The notes under the pieces: model-generated | Seen by the model: the letters and a program-made list of their open reading frames with translations, nothing else | Databases searched by the model: none | Told to the model about the DNA's origin: nothing | In this document: positions 43,158 to 50,478 of the stretch, in pieces | Layout: every line of letters starts with the position of its first letter | Numbering within the stretch: the stretch's first letter is position 1 | Program-made: the position numbers and the translations under genes | Assembly (NCBI GenBank): GCA_964630925.1 | Contig: CAZVZK010000006.1 | Span: forward strand, 62,001-126,000 | Direction: 5' to 3' | From: RGDT01 sp964630925 | Lineage (GTDB): Bacteria; Planctomycetota; Planctomycetia; Gemmatales; Gemmataceae | Length of the DNA: 64,000 bases

Positions 43158-43219
43158 CCCGGCCGAGCCCGCTGTTCGCCATGTGCCAGCCACGCAACAC
43201 GAGCACAGAGAGGTACGAA

Positions 43220-43567
43220 ATGTTCAAAGTCGCAGTCGGTGCCAGATCGATGGATCTGCCCAGCATGAAGGTCCCCGACACGGCCGCCTTCCTGGCGGAC
43301 GTCCACGCCTCCGACGACCCGGAGAAGACCATCGTGTGCGGGTTCTTCCGCATGGAGGCGGGGAAATCGCTCTCCTACCACTACGACTACGACGAGATGA
43401 AGCTGATCATCGAGGGCGAGATGATCATCAGCGACGAGACCGGCCAGTCCCATCACGCCAGGCCCGGCGACGTCTTCTACTTCCCGAAGGGCAGCGACAT
43501 CACCTTCTCCTCCCCCACCCACGGCGTCGGCTTCTTCTGCGGCCAGCGCAAGTGGGGCGGCGCCTGA
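43220..43567 (+). CDS. cupin-domain protein, EutQ-like
   Basis: A 115-residue single-domain cupin. The first motif is GKSLSYHYDYDEMKLIIEGEM (His54, Asp58/Glu59 as possible metal ligands) and the second is ARPGDVFYFPKGSDITFSS. It resembles the cupin of EutQ, found with ethanolamine use. It lies 34 bp ahead of the amine-type APC permease gene and in the same direction, so it is likely part of that cluster. An AGAGAGG sequence precedes the ATG at 43220. Confidence 0.82.
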   Translation: MFKVAVGARSMDLPSMKVPDTAAFLADVHASDDPEKTIVCGFFRMEAGKSLSYHYDYDEMKLIIEGEMIISDETGQSHHARPGDVFYFPKGSDITFSSPTHGVGFFCGQRKWGGA

Positions 43568-43601
43568 TCGGGGCACGTCGGCGTCCCTTCCTGGAGGACC
43601 A

Positions 43602-45572
43602 ATGACAGCCGACCCCGGCCCTGACCCGCAGGGTGGCCTGCACCGCAAGACCAACTGGTGGGGCGCCTTCGTGATCGGCCTCGCCGGCACGCTCCTCGTC
43701 ACCGGGATCGCCCCCTACGCCGTCAAGGGCATGGGCGCGGCCGCCATCCCGGTCTTCTTCCTCGTCACCGCCGCCGGCGTCGTCCTGTGCCTCTGCCTCG
43801 CCGAGCTGGCGGCGATGATGCCGCACCGCACCGGCGGGCTGCCCTCCTACGCCGCCGAGACCTTCAAGGACCTCGGGCCGGACGTGGCCAGGCAGCTGGG
43901 CGGCCTGTCGGCCTGGTCGTACGGGCTCGGCTGGTTCCCCGTCGCGCCCATCAACATGATCCTCGCCGCCCGCTACATCGCCATCCTGTTCGGCATCCCC
44001 CTCGGCGAGGAGTTCACCCCGATCAGCGCGCCGATCACCGTCAACGTGTTGATCCTGGCCATCGTCGGCCTGGTGATCCTGTTCGTGCCGTGTTACCTGG
44101 GGATCCAGCTCGGGACGAGCTTCGCCACCATTCTCGGCGTCGTCTCGATGGTGCCCATCACCCTCCTCGTCTTCCTGCCGTTCTTCCACCCGTCCGCCAT
44201 GCACTGGGAGAACGTCGCAGGCTTCCACCCGGCCGACCCCGCCGGCGCGGGCTTCGCCTTCTACGCGAGCTGGGTGTTCATCATGAGCTGGTCCGTGTTC
44301 TCGATGGAGGCGGCGGCCTGTTACATCGGCGAGTGCACCGAGCCGGCGCGGGACGCCGTCATCGCGATGACCTGCTCGGGCCTGTACGGCCTGTTCATCT
44401 ACCTCACCCTCCCGCTCATGCTGGTCGTCGTGCTGGGCGGCGGGCTGGGCGCGGACCCGATGCTGGCCTTCCTGGCGTACACGGAGGCCGTCTTCGGGGC
44501 CGGCACCTGGGTCCGCTGGGTCATCGGCGTCCCGCTGATCCTCGCGCTCATGCTGTCCGTGCTGAACGCCCTCATGGGCTGTGGCCGGTCCCTCTACCAG
44601 GCGGCACATGACGGCCTGCTGCCCAGGTTCTTCATGCACACCAACCGCTACGGGGCGCCGGATTACGCGATGGCCTTCAACCTCGCCTGCTCGATCCTGG
44701 TCGTGTTCATCGCCTCGCCTTTGGAGATCTACATCTTCTCCAACATGGGCTACCTGTTGAGCGTCGGCCTGGCGCTGCTCGGGTACTTCCTGTACCGGCA
44801 GCGGCACCCCCACGAGCCGCGCCCGGTGCGGATGCCGGACTTCCTGCGCTTCGTCGCGCTGGGGATCGCGGCGGCCGTCCTGTTCGTGTGGATCTACGGG
44901 GGCTACCACGCCGCCGACATCGCGGTCGGGCCGGGCAAGCGCTGGCTGTTCTTCCTCGGGCTGGGGATTATCCTCCTCTACCTGCCCCTGTACGCATATC
45001 GTCGTTATGTGGAAGACGCGGAGTGCCCCGGTGCCGCCCCGGGGGCCGAAGTGGGAGGGCGAGCGATGTCGAACGCGGGCATCAAGAGCAAACCCCTCTG
45101 GGGCACGCTGCGGCCCGACCCCGCCGGCCGCTCACACATCCTGCTCGGCGAGGCGGCCGGCGTCGCGGCCATCGAACGCCTCGTGGCGGAGATGCCGCCC
45201 GGCGCCGATGTGCGCGTCCTCGCCATCGCCGACCTGGATGGCGCCCTCGCCGCGGGCGTCATGGGCGTGCGCCTCTACCTCGCCGGGCCGGAGAGCTTCC
45301 TCGGCCTCGCCGTTCAGATCGCGGCGCGGCACGGCATGGGCGGCGGCGAGGTCCAGTGCGAACACCGGGGGAGCGCGGCGCGGCGTGTCTTCTGCGTCCA
45401 CTGCCGGTCGATCAGCGAGGGCGTGACGAGGACCGTTGCGGAGTGCGCGGGCTGCAAGCGCCATCTGATCGTCCGCGATCATTACTCGCGCCGGCTGGCG
45501 GCGTACATGGGCGTCATGGCCGACGCCGAGGCGCCGGGCGATCTGCCGCCGGCCGTGGAGGCGTTCCCATGA
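43602..45572 (+). CDS. APC-family amine/amino-acid permease fused to DmmA-like domain
   Basis: A 656-residue fusion. Residues about 1-487 are an APC-superfamily permease of about 12 helices, closest in pattern to ethanolamine-type carriers (GLSAWSYGLGWFPVAPINMILAARYIA). Residues about 489-656 match the dimethylamine monooxygenase subunit DmmA family: a Rossmann-like part (HILLGEAAGVAAIERLV) and a zinc-ribbon-like end, CVHC...CAGCKRHLIVRDHYSRRLAAYMGV. The frame continues with no stop between them. An internal ATG at 45066, with GGGAGGG 7 bases ahead, could also yield free DmmA (168 residues). The downstream reductase start overlaps its stop (ATGA). Confidence 0.85.
   Translation: MTADPGPDPQGGLHRKTNWWGAFVIGLAGTLLVTGIAPYAVKGMGAAAIPVFFLVTAAGVVLCLCLAELAAMMPHRTGGLPSYAAETFKDLGPDVARQLGGLSAWSYGLGWFPVAPINMILAARYIAILFGIPLGEEFTPISAPITVNVLILAIVGLVILFVPCYLGIQLGTSFATILGVVSMVPITLLVFLPFFHPSAMHWENVAGFHPADPAGAGFAFYASWVFIMSWSVFSMEAAACYIGECTEPARDAVIAMTCSGLYGLFIYLTLPLMLVVVLGGGLGADPMLAFLAYTEAVFGAGTWVRWVIGVPLILALMLSVLNALMGCGRSLYQAAHDGLLPRFFMHTNRYGAPDYAMAFNLACSILVVFIASPLEIYIFSNMGYLLSVGLALLGYFLYRQRHPHEPRPVRMPDFLRFVALGIAAAVLFVWIYGGYHAADIAVGPGKRWLFFLGLGIILLYLPLYAYRRYVEDAECPGAAPGAEVGGRAMSNAGIKSKPLWGTLRPDPAGRSHILLGEAAGVAAIERLVAEMPPGADVRVLAIADLDGALAAGVMGVRLYLAGPESFLGLAVQIAARHGMGGGEVQCEHRGSAARRVFCVHCRSISEGVTRTVAECAGCKRHLIVRDHYSRRLAAYMGVMADAEAPGDLPPAVEAFP
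45066..45572 (+). CDS. possible internal translation start giving free DmmA-like subunit
   Basis: In frame with the permease-DmmA fusion. The ATG at 45066 begins MSNAGIKSKPLWGTLRP, and GTGGGAGGGCGAGC immediately precedes it, a strong ribosome-binding match. In other bacteria DmmA is a separate gene of about this length. This may therefore be the ancestral start, with the permease stop later lost, or both products may be made. The sequence alone cannot decide. Confidence 0.5.
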   Translation: MSNAGIKSKPLWGTLRPDPAGRSHILLGEAAGVAAIERLVAEMPPGADVRVLAIADLDGALAAGVMGVRLYLAGPESFLGLAVQIAARHGMGGGEVQCEHRGSAARRVFCVHCRSISEGVTRTVAECAGCKRHLIVRDHYSRRLAAYMGVMADAEAPGDLPPAVEAFP

Positions 45573-46528
45573 GCCGCGCCCCGACCATCGCCGTCGAGGT
45601 GGCGTCCGTCGCGCAGGTGACGGCTCTCATCAAGGAGTTCACCCTCGTCCGGGCCGACGGGGGCGAGCTGCCGGCCTTCTCGGGCGGCAGCCACATCATC
45701 GTCGTCCTGCGCCGGCACGACCGGACGTTCCGCAACCCGTACTCGCTCCTCGGGCCGACGGGTGATCGGTGGAGCTACCGGATCGCCGTCCGGCTCCATG
45801 ACGACGGCCGGGGCGGCTCCCGATTCCTGCACGAGGAGGTGTCGGCCGGCACGCGCCTCGACATCTCCCACCCGGTGAACCTGTTCCCGCTGGCGAAGTT
45901 GGCACGCCGGCACGTCTTCATCGCGGGCGGCGTCGGCATCACGCCGATCCTGGCCCTCATCGACGACGCCGAGGCCGCCGGCGTGCCCTGGGAGCTGCAC
46001 TACCGCACGCGCGGGCCGGAGCACGCCCACTACGGCCACGCCCTCCGCGAACGCCACGGCGAGCGCGTCCGCCTCTCCCACAGCGCGGACGGCCCGCATG
46101 ATGTCGGCGCCATCCTGGCCGGCCGCCCGCTGGGGACGCACGTCTACACCTGCGGCCCTGCGGGGATGATCGACGCGGTGGCGCGTGCGGCGCGGGCCGC
46201 CGGTTGGCCTGCCAGCAACGTCCACTCCGAGGAGTTCGCCGCCCCGCCCGTGGGCGAGCCGTTCGACGTGATCCTCGCGCGGTCGGGGCTGACGACGCGC
46301 GTGCAGCCGGGCAGGAGTCTGCTGGAGGCCATCGAGGCGCTGGGCGTCGCCGCCCCGTACCTGTGCCGGGGCGGGGTGTGCGGCGAGTGCGAGACGGGCG
46401 TGCTGGAGCTGGAGGGCGAGCTGCTGCACCACGACCACTGGCTCTCCGACGCGGACAAGGCCGGCGGCCGCAAGATCATGCCCTGCGTGTCGCGTGCGCG
46501 CTGCACGCGCCTCGTTCTCGACCGTTGA
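45569..46528 (+). CDS. flavin/2Fe-2S oxidoreductase, DmmB-like
   Basis: A 319-residue reductase of the phthalate dioxygenase reductase type. Residues 1-110 form the flavin domain (RNPYS at 55-59). Residues about 112-220 form the NAD(P)H domain (GGVGITP, 120-126). Residues about 235-319 form a plant-type ferredoxin domain with Cys266, Cys271, Cys274 and Cys306 as 2Fe-2S ligands (CRGGVCGEC...C). It would pass electrons from NAD(P)H to the haem N-demethylase encoded next. Its start overlaps the upstream gene by four bases and the DUF3445 gene follows after 9 bp. Confidence 0.9.
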   Translation: MSRAPTIAVEVASVAQVTALIKEFTLVRADGGELPAFSGGSHIIVVLRRHDRTFRNPYSLLGPTGDRWSYRIAVRLHDDGRGGSRFLHEEVSAGTRLDISHPVNLFPLAKLARRHVFIAGGVGITPILALIDDAEAAGVPWELHYRTRGPEHAHYGHALRERHGERVRLSHSADGPHDVGAILAGRPLGTHVYTCGPAGMIDAVARAARAAGWPASNVHSEEFAAPPVGEPFDVILARSGLTTRVQPGRSLLEAIEALGVAAPYLCRGGVCGECETGVLELEGELLHHDHWLSDADKAGGRKIMPCVSRARCTRLVLDR

Positions 46529-46537
46529 GGGATCACG

Positions 46538-47551
46538 ATGCCCATCGCATTCAAGCCGGATGAGACGTATCGCGGGGACTTCTCCTTCCGCAACAGCCCC
46601 GAGGCGATCCGTCGCTTCCCGTTCCCGTTCGCGGAGGACACCTACGCCTACGCGGTGAACATCGAGCCGCACGCCGGCGGGCCGCCCGGCTCGGTGTTTG
46701 AGCATCCCATCGACGTCGACGAGCATTACATCGCCGAGTGCCGCGAGCGGGCGCTCTGCCTGGAGAGGCCGGGCCGCTACCTGGCGCTGCCGCACATGAT
46801 GGCGGCGCAGTGGGACGTGCTGGAGCTGATCCTCACGGGCCTGGCACGCGACTACCCGGATCACTTCCGGCTGGAGCGGGCGGGGGCGCGGTGGCGCTGG
46901 CACAACGGGCCGCTGGGCCTCGACGACGGATTCACGTTCGGCGACCCGGCGACGCTGCCCCATGAGCCGCTGGAGTACGCGACGCGGCAGGCGCAAGGGG
47001 ACTGGTGCGTCCTCGACCAACGCGACGGCGACCTGTGGATGGACGCCGGCATGGTCACGACGCAGGCGGACTGGTCGCTGGAGTTCGACCTCGGCATGAG
47101 CTTCATGGAGTGGCACGGCCCGGTGCCCGTGGCCCACGAGCTGGGGGTGTTCACCAGGGCGCTCAAGTTCCTGCTCAACCTGCGCGTCGGGCAGCCGGTG
47201 CGGCGGCTCAACTGGACGATGACGGTCCACCCGCGTCTGGACACGTCACCGGAGCAGTACCCGCACTGGGGCCGGGACCGCGCGTCCGTGACCCCGGAGA
47301 ACGTCGGCGACATCGTCCACCTGCGCGTCGAGCTTCAGGCGCTGTGGCGCCTGCCGCGCAGCAACGCCATTGTGTTCAGCATCCGCTGCTACCTGATCGC
47401 CCTGCACGAGCTGGCCACGGTGCCTGGGTGGGGCCGACGCCTGCACCGCGTACTGAAGACGCTGCACCCGGCGCTCGTGGAGTACAAGGGCCTGACGCGC
47501 TACCGCGACACCGCCGTCGGCTGGCTGGCTCGCTCCGAGGACGGTGTCTGA
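46538..47551 (+). CDS. haem-dependent oxidative N-demethylase (DUF3445), DmmC-like
   Basis: A 337-residue protein of the DUF3445/HODM family, whose members use haem in a PAS-like fold to remove methyl groups from amines with oxygen; DmmC of dimethylamine monooxygenase belongs here. Hallmarks are YLALPHMMAAQWDVLELILTGLARDYPDHF, DWCVLDQRDGDLWMDAG, and LNWTMTVHPRLDTSPEQYPHWG. The C-terminal part (VHLRVELQALWRLPRSNAIVFSIRCYLIAL) is also typical. The substrate (dimethylamine, another methylated amine or dimethylglycine-like compounds) is inferred from gene context only. GAGGGATCACG precedes the ATG at 46538. Confidence 0.88.
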   Translation: MPIAFKPDETYRGDFSFRNSPEAIRRFPFPFAEDTYAYAVNIEPHAGGPPGSVFEHPIDVDEHYIAECRERALCLERPGRYLALPHMMAAQWDVLELILTGLARDYPDHFRLERAGARWRWHNGPLGLDDGFTFGDPATLPHEPLEYATRQAQGDWCVLDQRDGDLWMDAGMVTTQADWSLEFDLGMSFMEWHGPVPVAHELGVFTRALKFLLNLRVGQPVRRLNWTMTVHPRLDTSPEQYPHWGRDRASVTPENVGDIVHLRVELQALWRLPRSNAIVFSIRCYLIALHELATVPGWGRRLHRVLKTLHPALVEYKGLTRYRDTAVGWLARSEDGV

Positions 47552-47582
47552 TACACGCGCCGTGTGAGGGAGGCCCAATTCT

Positions 47583-47692
47583 GGGTGGCCGGGGTCGGGC
47601 TCTGGCGACCCCGGAACAGGGCACTTGACTGAACGCCATGACCATCCGAGGAGTCTGAACCGTGGTCGCCAGAGCCCGACCCCCGGCCACCC
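47583..47692. repeat. GGCCGGGGTCGG-type inverted repeat (copy 2)
   Basis: The arms 47583-47610 and 47664-47692 are complementary over 28 positions with one bulged base. Each carries GGGTGGCCGGGGTCGG and GGCTCTGGCGACC. It begins 31 bp after the end of the N-demethylase gene and ends 55 bp before the Dcu-type carrier. It is related to 35919-36047. It may terminate or attenuate the amine operon, although no T-run follows. Confidence 0.88.
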
Positions 47693-47747
47693 GCAGACGG
47701 GGCACCCGCACCGGCGCGTGGGGGAGCGATTCCGTATCCTGCGAGGC

Positions 47748-49121
47748 ATGGACCATGCCTTCCAGCTCCTCGCGCTCGCATTCCGTGACGCCCCCGTGCC
47801 CGGCACCGGCGTCAACTTCACGCTCCAGCTCGCCGTCATGCTGGCCGCCATCGCCATCGGCGCCCGCGCCGGCGGCGTGGGGCGTGGGGCGTGGGGCGCC
47901 GTCGGCGTCGCCGTGCTGTGCTTCGGCTTCGGCGCCGAGCCGGGCAAGCCGCCCATCGACGTGATGCTCATCATCCTGGCGGTGATCACGGCGGCGTCGG
48001 CCCTGGAGGCGGCGGGCGGGATCGACCTGCTCGTCCGCCTCGCCGAGAAGGCGATCCGCAGCGACCCGCGGCGCATCACGCTCATCGCCCCCCTGGTGAC
48101 GTTCGCGTTCACCTTCTGCGCCGGCACCAGCCACGTCATCTACCCGCTGCTCCCGGTGATCGCGGAAGTCGCCCGCGAGAACGGCGTCCGCCCGGAGCGG
48201 CCCCTGTCCGTCTCCGTCATCTCATCGCAGATCGCCATCACCGCCTCGCCGGTGTCGGCGGCCACGGCGGCCATGCTCGTCCTGCTGGAGCAGAGCGGCT
48301 CGGGCCTGGGCCTGATGTCATTGCTGGCCGTCACCGTGCCCGCGTCGCTGCTGGCCGTCGTGGTGGCGTCGTTCATCCAGTCGTTCGTGGGCGTCGAATT
48401 GGCCGACGACCCGGAGTACCGCAGGCGGGTTGCGGAGGGGCAGATCGGTCCCGCCGACCACAACGCGAAGAAGGAGCTGCCGGCCGGCGCGGCGCTGAGT
48501 GCGGCGTTGTTCGTGGCCGGCGTGGTGCTGGTGGTGCTGTACGGCGCGATGAAGCCGCTGGCCCGTGACGGGGGCAGGCACCTGCCGTCGATGCCGGCGG
48601 TGATCCAGATGGTGATGTTCGGCGTGACGGCGGTCATCCTGCTCCTGTGCCGGCCGAGGGCGGAGGAGCTGCCGCGGACGAACGCGGCGCAGGCGGGGTC
48701 GGTGGCGCTGGTGACGATCCTGGGCATCGCGTGGCTGGGCGACACGTTCCTCGGCGCGAACCGCGGGGCGCTGGTGGGCGGGCTGCGGGGGATGTCCGAG
48801 GCGTACCCGCCGCTGTTCGCCGTGGGCCTCTTCGTGGCGTCGATCTTCCTGCTCAGTCAGGCGGCGACGGTGGGGGCGTTGATGCCGCTGGGCTTCACGC
48901 TGGGGCTGCCCGCGCCGGTGCTGATGGCGATGACGCCGGCGGTGAACGGCTACTTCGTGCTGCCGAACTACGGCACCATCGTGGCGGCGATCCAGCTCGA
49001 CCGCACGGGGACGACGGGCATCGGGCGCTGGGTGCTGAACCACTCGTTCCAACTGCCGGGGCTGGTGACGACGGCCCTGGCGGTGGTGTTCGGGCTGCTG
49101 ATCGTGCGGGCGTGGTTGTGA
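47748..49121 (+). CDS. anaerobic C4-dicarboxylate carrier (Dcu family)
   Basis: A 457-residue transporter of the DcuA/DcuB family, which exchanges fumarate, malate, aspartate or succinate. Family patterns include FCAGTSHVIYPLLPVIAEVARENGVRPERPLSVSVISSQIAITASPVSAAT and, near the end, MAMTPAVNGYFVLPNYGTIVAAIQLDRTGTTGIGRWVLNHSF. About 10-12 membrane segments are expected. The ATG at 47748 is the first in-frame start after the inverted repeat. The length matches the family (about 430-450). Confidence 0.9.
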   Translation: MDHAFQLLALAFRDAPVPGTGVNFTLQLAVMLAAIAIGARAGGVGRGAWGAVGVAVLCFGFGAEPGKPPIDVMLIILAVITAASALEAAGGIDLLVRLAEKAIRSDPRRITLIAPLVTFAFTFCAGTSHVIYPLLPVIAEVARENGVRPERPLSVSVISSQIAITASPVSAATAAMLVLLEQSGSGLGLMSLLAVTVPASLLAVVVASFIQSFVGVELADDPEYRRRVAEGQIGPADHNAKKELPAGAALSAALFVAGVVLVVLYGAMKPLARDGGRHLPSMPAVIQMVMFGVTAVILLLCRPRAEELPRTNAAQAGSVALVTILGIAWLGDTFLGANRGALVGGLRGMSEAYPPLFAVGLFVASIFLLSQAATVGALMPLGFTLGLPAPVLMAMTPAVNGYFVLPNYGTIVAAIQLDRTGTTGIGRWVLNHSFQLPGLVTTALAVVFGLLIVRAWL

Positions 49122-49181
49122 ATCCCTCTCGATTCGCCGCCGCCCCCGCGGTATAACCGGCGCCGGCACGGAGGCCGGCCC

Positions 49182-49937
49182 ATGCTCAACGTACGCGCGG
49201 AGACGGTGATCGCTGCTCGGGGGCAACGCGTCCTCGTCGGCCTGGCCACCTACCGCGAGCGCGAGAATCTGGAGACGCTCCTGCCCGGCATCCGGGCCTG
49301 GGCGCCGCACGCCGACGTCCTCGTCGTCGACGACAATTCGCCCGACGGCACCGCCGACTTCGTGCGTGCGATGGGCCGCAAGGACCCGCGTGTCCGACTG
49401 CTGCTGCGGGCAGGCAAGCTCGGCCTGGGGACGGCCATCCTGGCGGCGATGCGCTACGCCATCGACGGCGGATACGACCTGTTCGTCAACATGGACGCCG
49501 ACCTGAGCCACAACCCGGCCCACCTCCCGGCCATCCTCGGCGGCATGGGCCGCCACGACGTGATGATCGGCTCGCGCTACGTCCCCGGCGGGCGCACCGT
49601 CGATTGGCCGCTGAGCCGACGGGTCATCAGCCGCTGCGTCAACCTGCTGACGCGCTTCCTGTTCCGCTTCCGGGCGAAGGACCTGAGCGGCGGCTACCGC
49701 TGCTACCGGGTGAGCAAGCTGCGCGAGGCGGGGCTGGATCGGACGCGGTCGCTGGGCTACTCGTTCATGCAGGAGGTGCTGTACCGCTGCAAGCGGGCCG
49801 GCTGCCGCATCGGCGAGACGCCCATCGTCTTCGAGGAGCGCCGGGCCGGGTCGAGCAAGGTGAACGTGATGGAGTCGCTGCGCTCACTGGGCCTGCTGCT
49901 GTCGCTCGGCGTGCCCGCGTTCTTCGGCGGCGAGTGA
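49182..49937 (+). CDS. polyprenol-phosphate mannosyltransferase-like (GT2)
   Basis: A 251-residue family 2 glycosyltransferase. The N-terminal LVGLATYRERENLETLLPGI, the nucleotide-sugar site VVDDNSPDGTADFV, the DxD-type motif DAD (105-107) in VNMDADLSHNPAHLP and the C-terminal SKVNVMESLRSL match bacterial DPM1-type polyprenol monophosphomannose synthases, which make Pol-P-mannose for protein or polymer mannosylation. No C-terminal membrane anchor is present, as in the short bacterial forms. The start at 49182 gives 20 residues before the conserved region. It follows the dicarboxylate carrier by 60 bp. Confidence 0.88.
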   Translation: MLNVRAETVIAARGQRVLVGLATYRERENLETLLPGIRAWAPHADVLVVDDNSPDGTADFVRAMGRKDPRVRLLLRAGKLGLGTAILAAMRYAIDGGYDLFVNMDADLSHNPAHLPAILGGMGRHDVMIGSRYVPGGRTVDWPLSRRVISRCVNLLTRFLFRFRAKDLSGGYRCYRVSKLREAGLDRTRSLGYSFMQEVLYRCKRAGCRIGETPIVFEERRAGSSKVNVMESLRSLGLLLSLGVPAFFGGE

Positions 49938-50011
49938 GCGGCGTGGCGCGCGCGTCGTCTCGCGAGGCGCCCGGCTCAACCCGGTCCACCCGGCTTCGGG
50001 GCGGGTGCGCG

Positions 50012-50464
50012 TCACCCGCCCAGCTCCGCCTGGATGTCCTGGAGGATGCGCACCTCCTCGGCGGTGTACTCCCGGCACTCCGGCGAGCCCCCCTTGCCGC
50101 CCAGACGCAGCACGATCAGGAAGGTCTTCAGCACCTTCAGGTAGTTCTTGTCGCGGAGCTTGTCCTCGTCGCCCGCCGCGTAGGCCCGGATGAGGCCGAG
50201 GCCCATCGAGTGGTCGTCCAGATCGGGCGGGACGGGCCGCTTCAGGAACCGCCGCGCCCGCACGAGCAGCGACAGGTCGGCCATGTCGGGCAGGGCCGCC
50301 CCGGGGTGCGTCTCGGCGATGACGCGCATTGCCGGCTCCTCGACGGGGCCGGGGCCGACGGGGAACTCGGTGCGGCAGCCGCGGCAGCGGATCAGGCGCC
50401 CGGCCACGTTGTCCGGCGCGATGCCCTCCTTGCCGCATCCGGGGCAGACGACACGGATACCCAC
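50012..50464 (-). CDS. zinc-ribbon protein of unknown function
   Basis: A 150-residue protein with an N-terminal zinc ribbon: VCPGCGKEGIAPDNVAGRLIRCRGCRTEF (CxxC...CxxC, residues about 6-30). The rest is a helical, charged domain (about 60-150, LGLIRAYAAGDEDKLRDKNYLKVLKTFLI...EVRILQDIQAELG). The GTG at 50464 follows a purine-rich stretch. It lies 14 bp after the PVC cytochrome gene on the same strand and is likely in the same transcript. I do not recognise the family. Confidence 0.7.
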   Translation of the reverse strand: MGIRVVCPGCGKEGIAPDNVAGRLIRCRGCRTEFPVGPGPVEEPAMRVIAETHPGAALPDMADLSLLVRARRFLKRPVPPDLDDHSMGLGLIRAYAAGDEDKLRDKNYLKVLKTFLIVLRLGGKGGSPECREYTAEEVRILQDIQAELGG

Positions 50465-50478
50465 TGTCCCACCCCCCC

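Noticed and set aside
47583..47692. Transposon terminal inverted repeats around a small gene
   Set aside because: The arms enclose only about 53 bp, with no transposase and no visible target-site duplication; a hairpin element is a better description.
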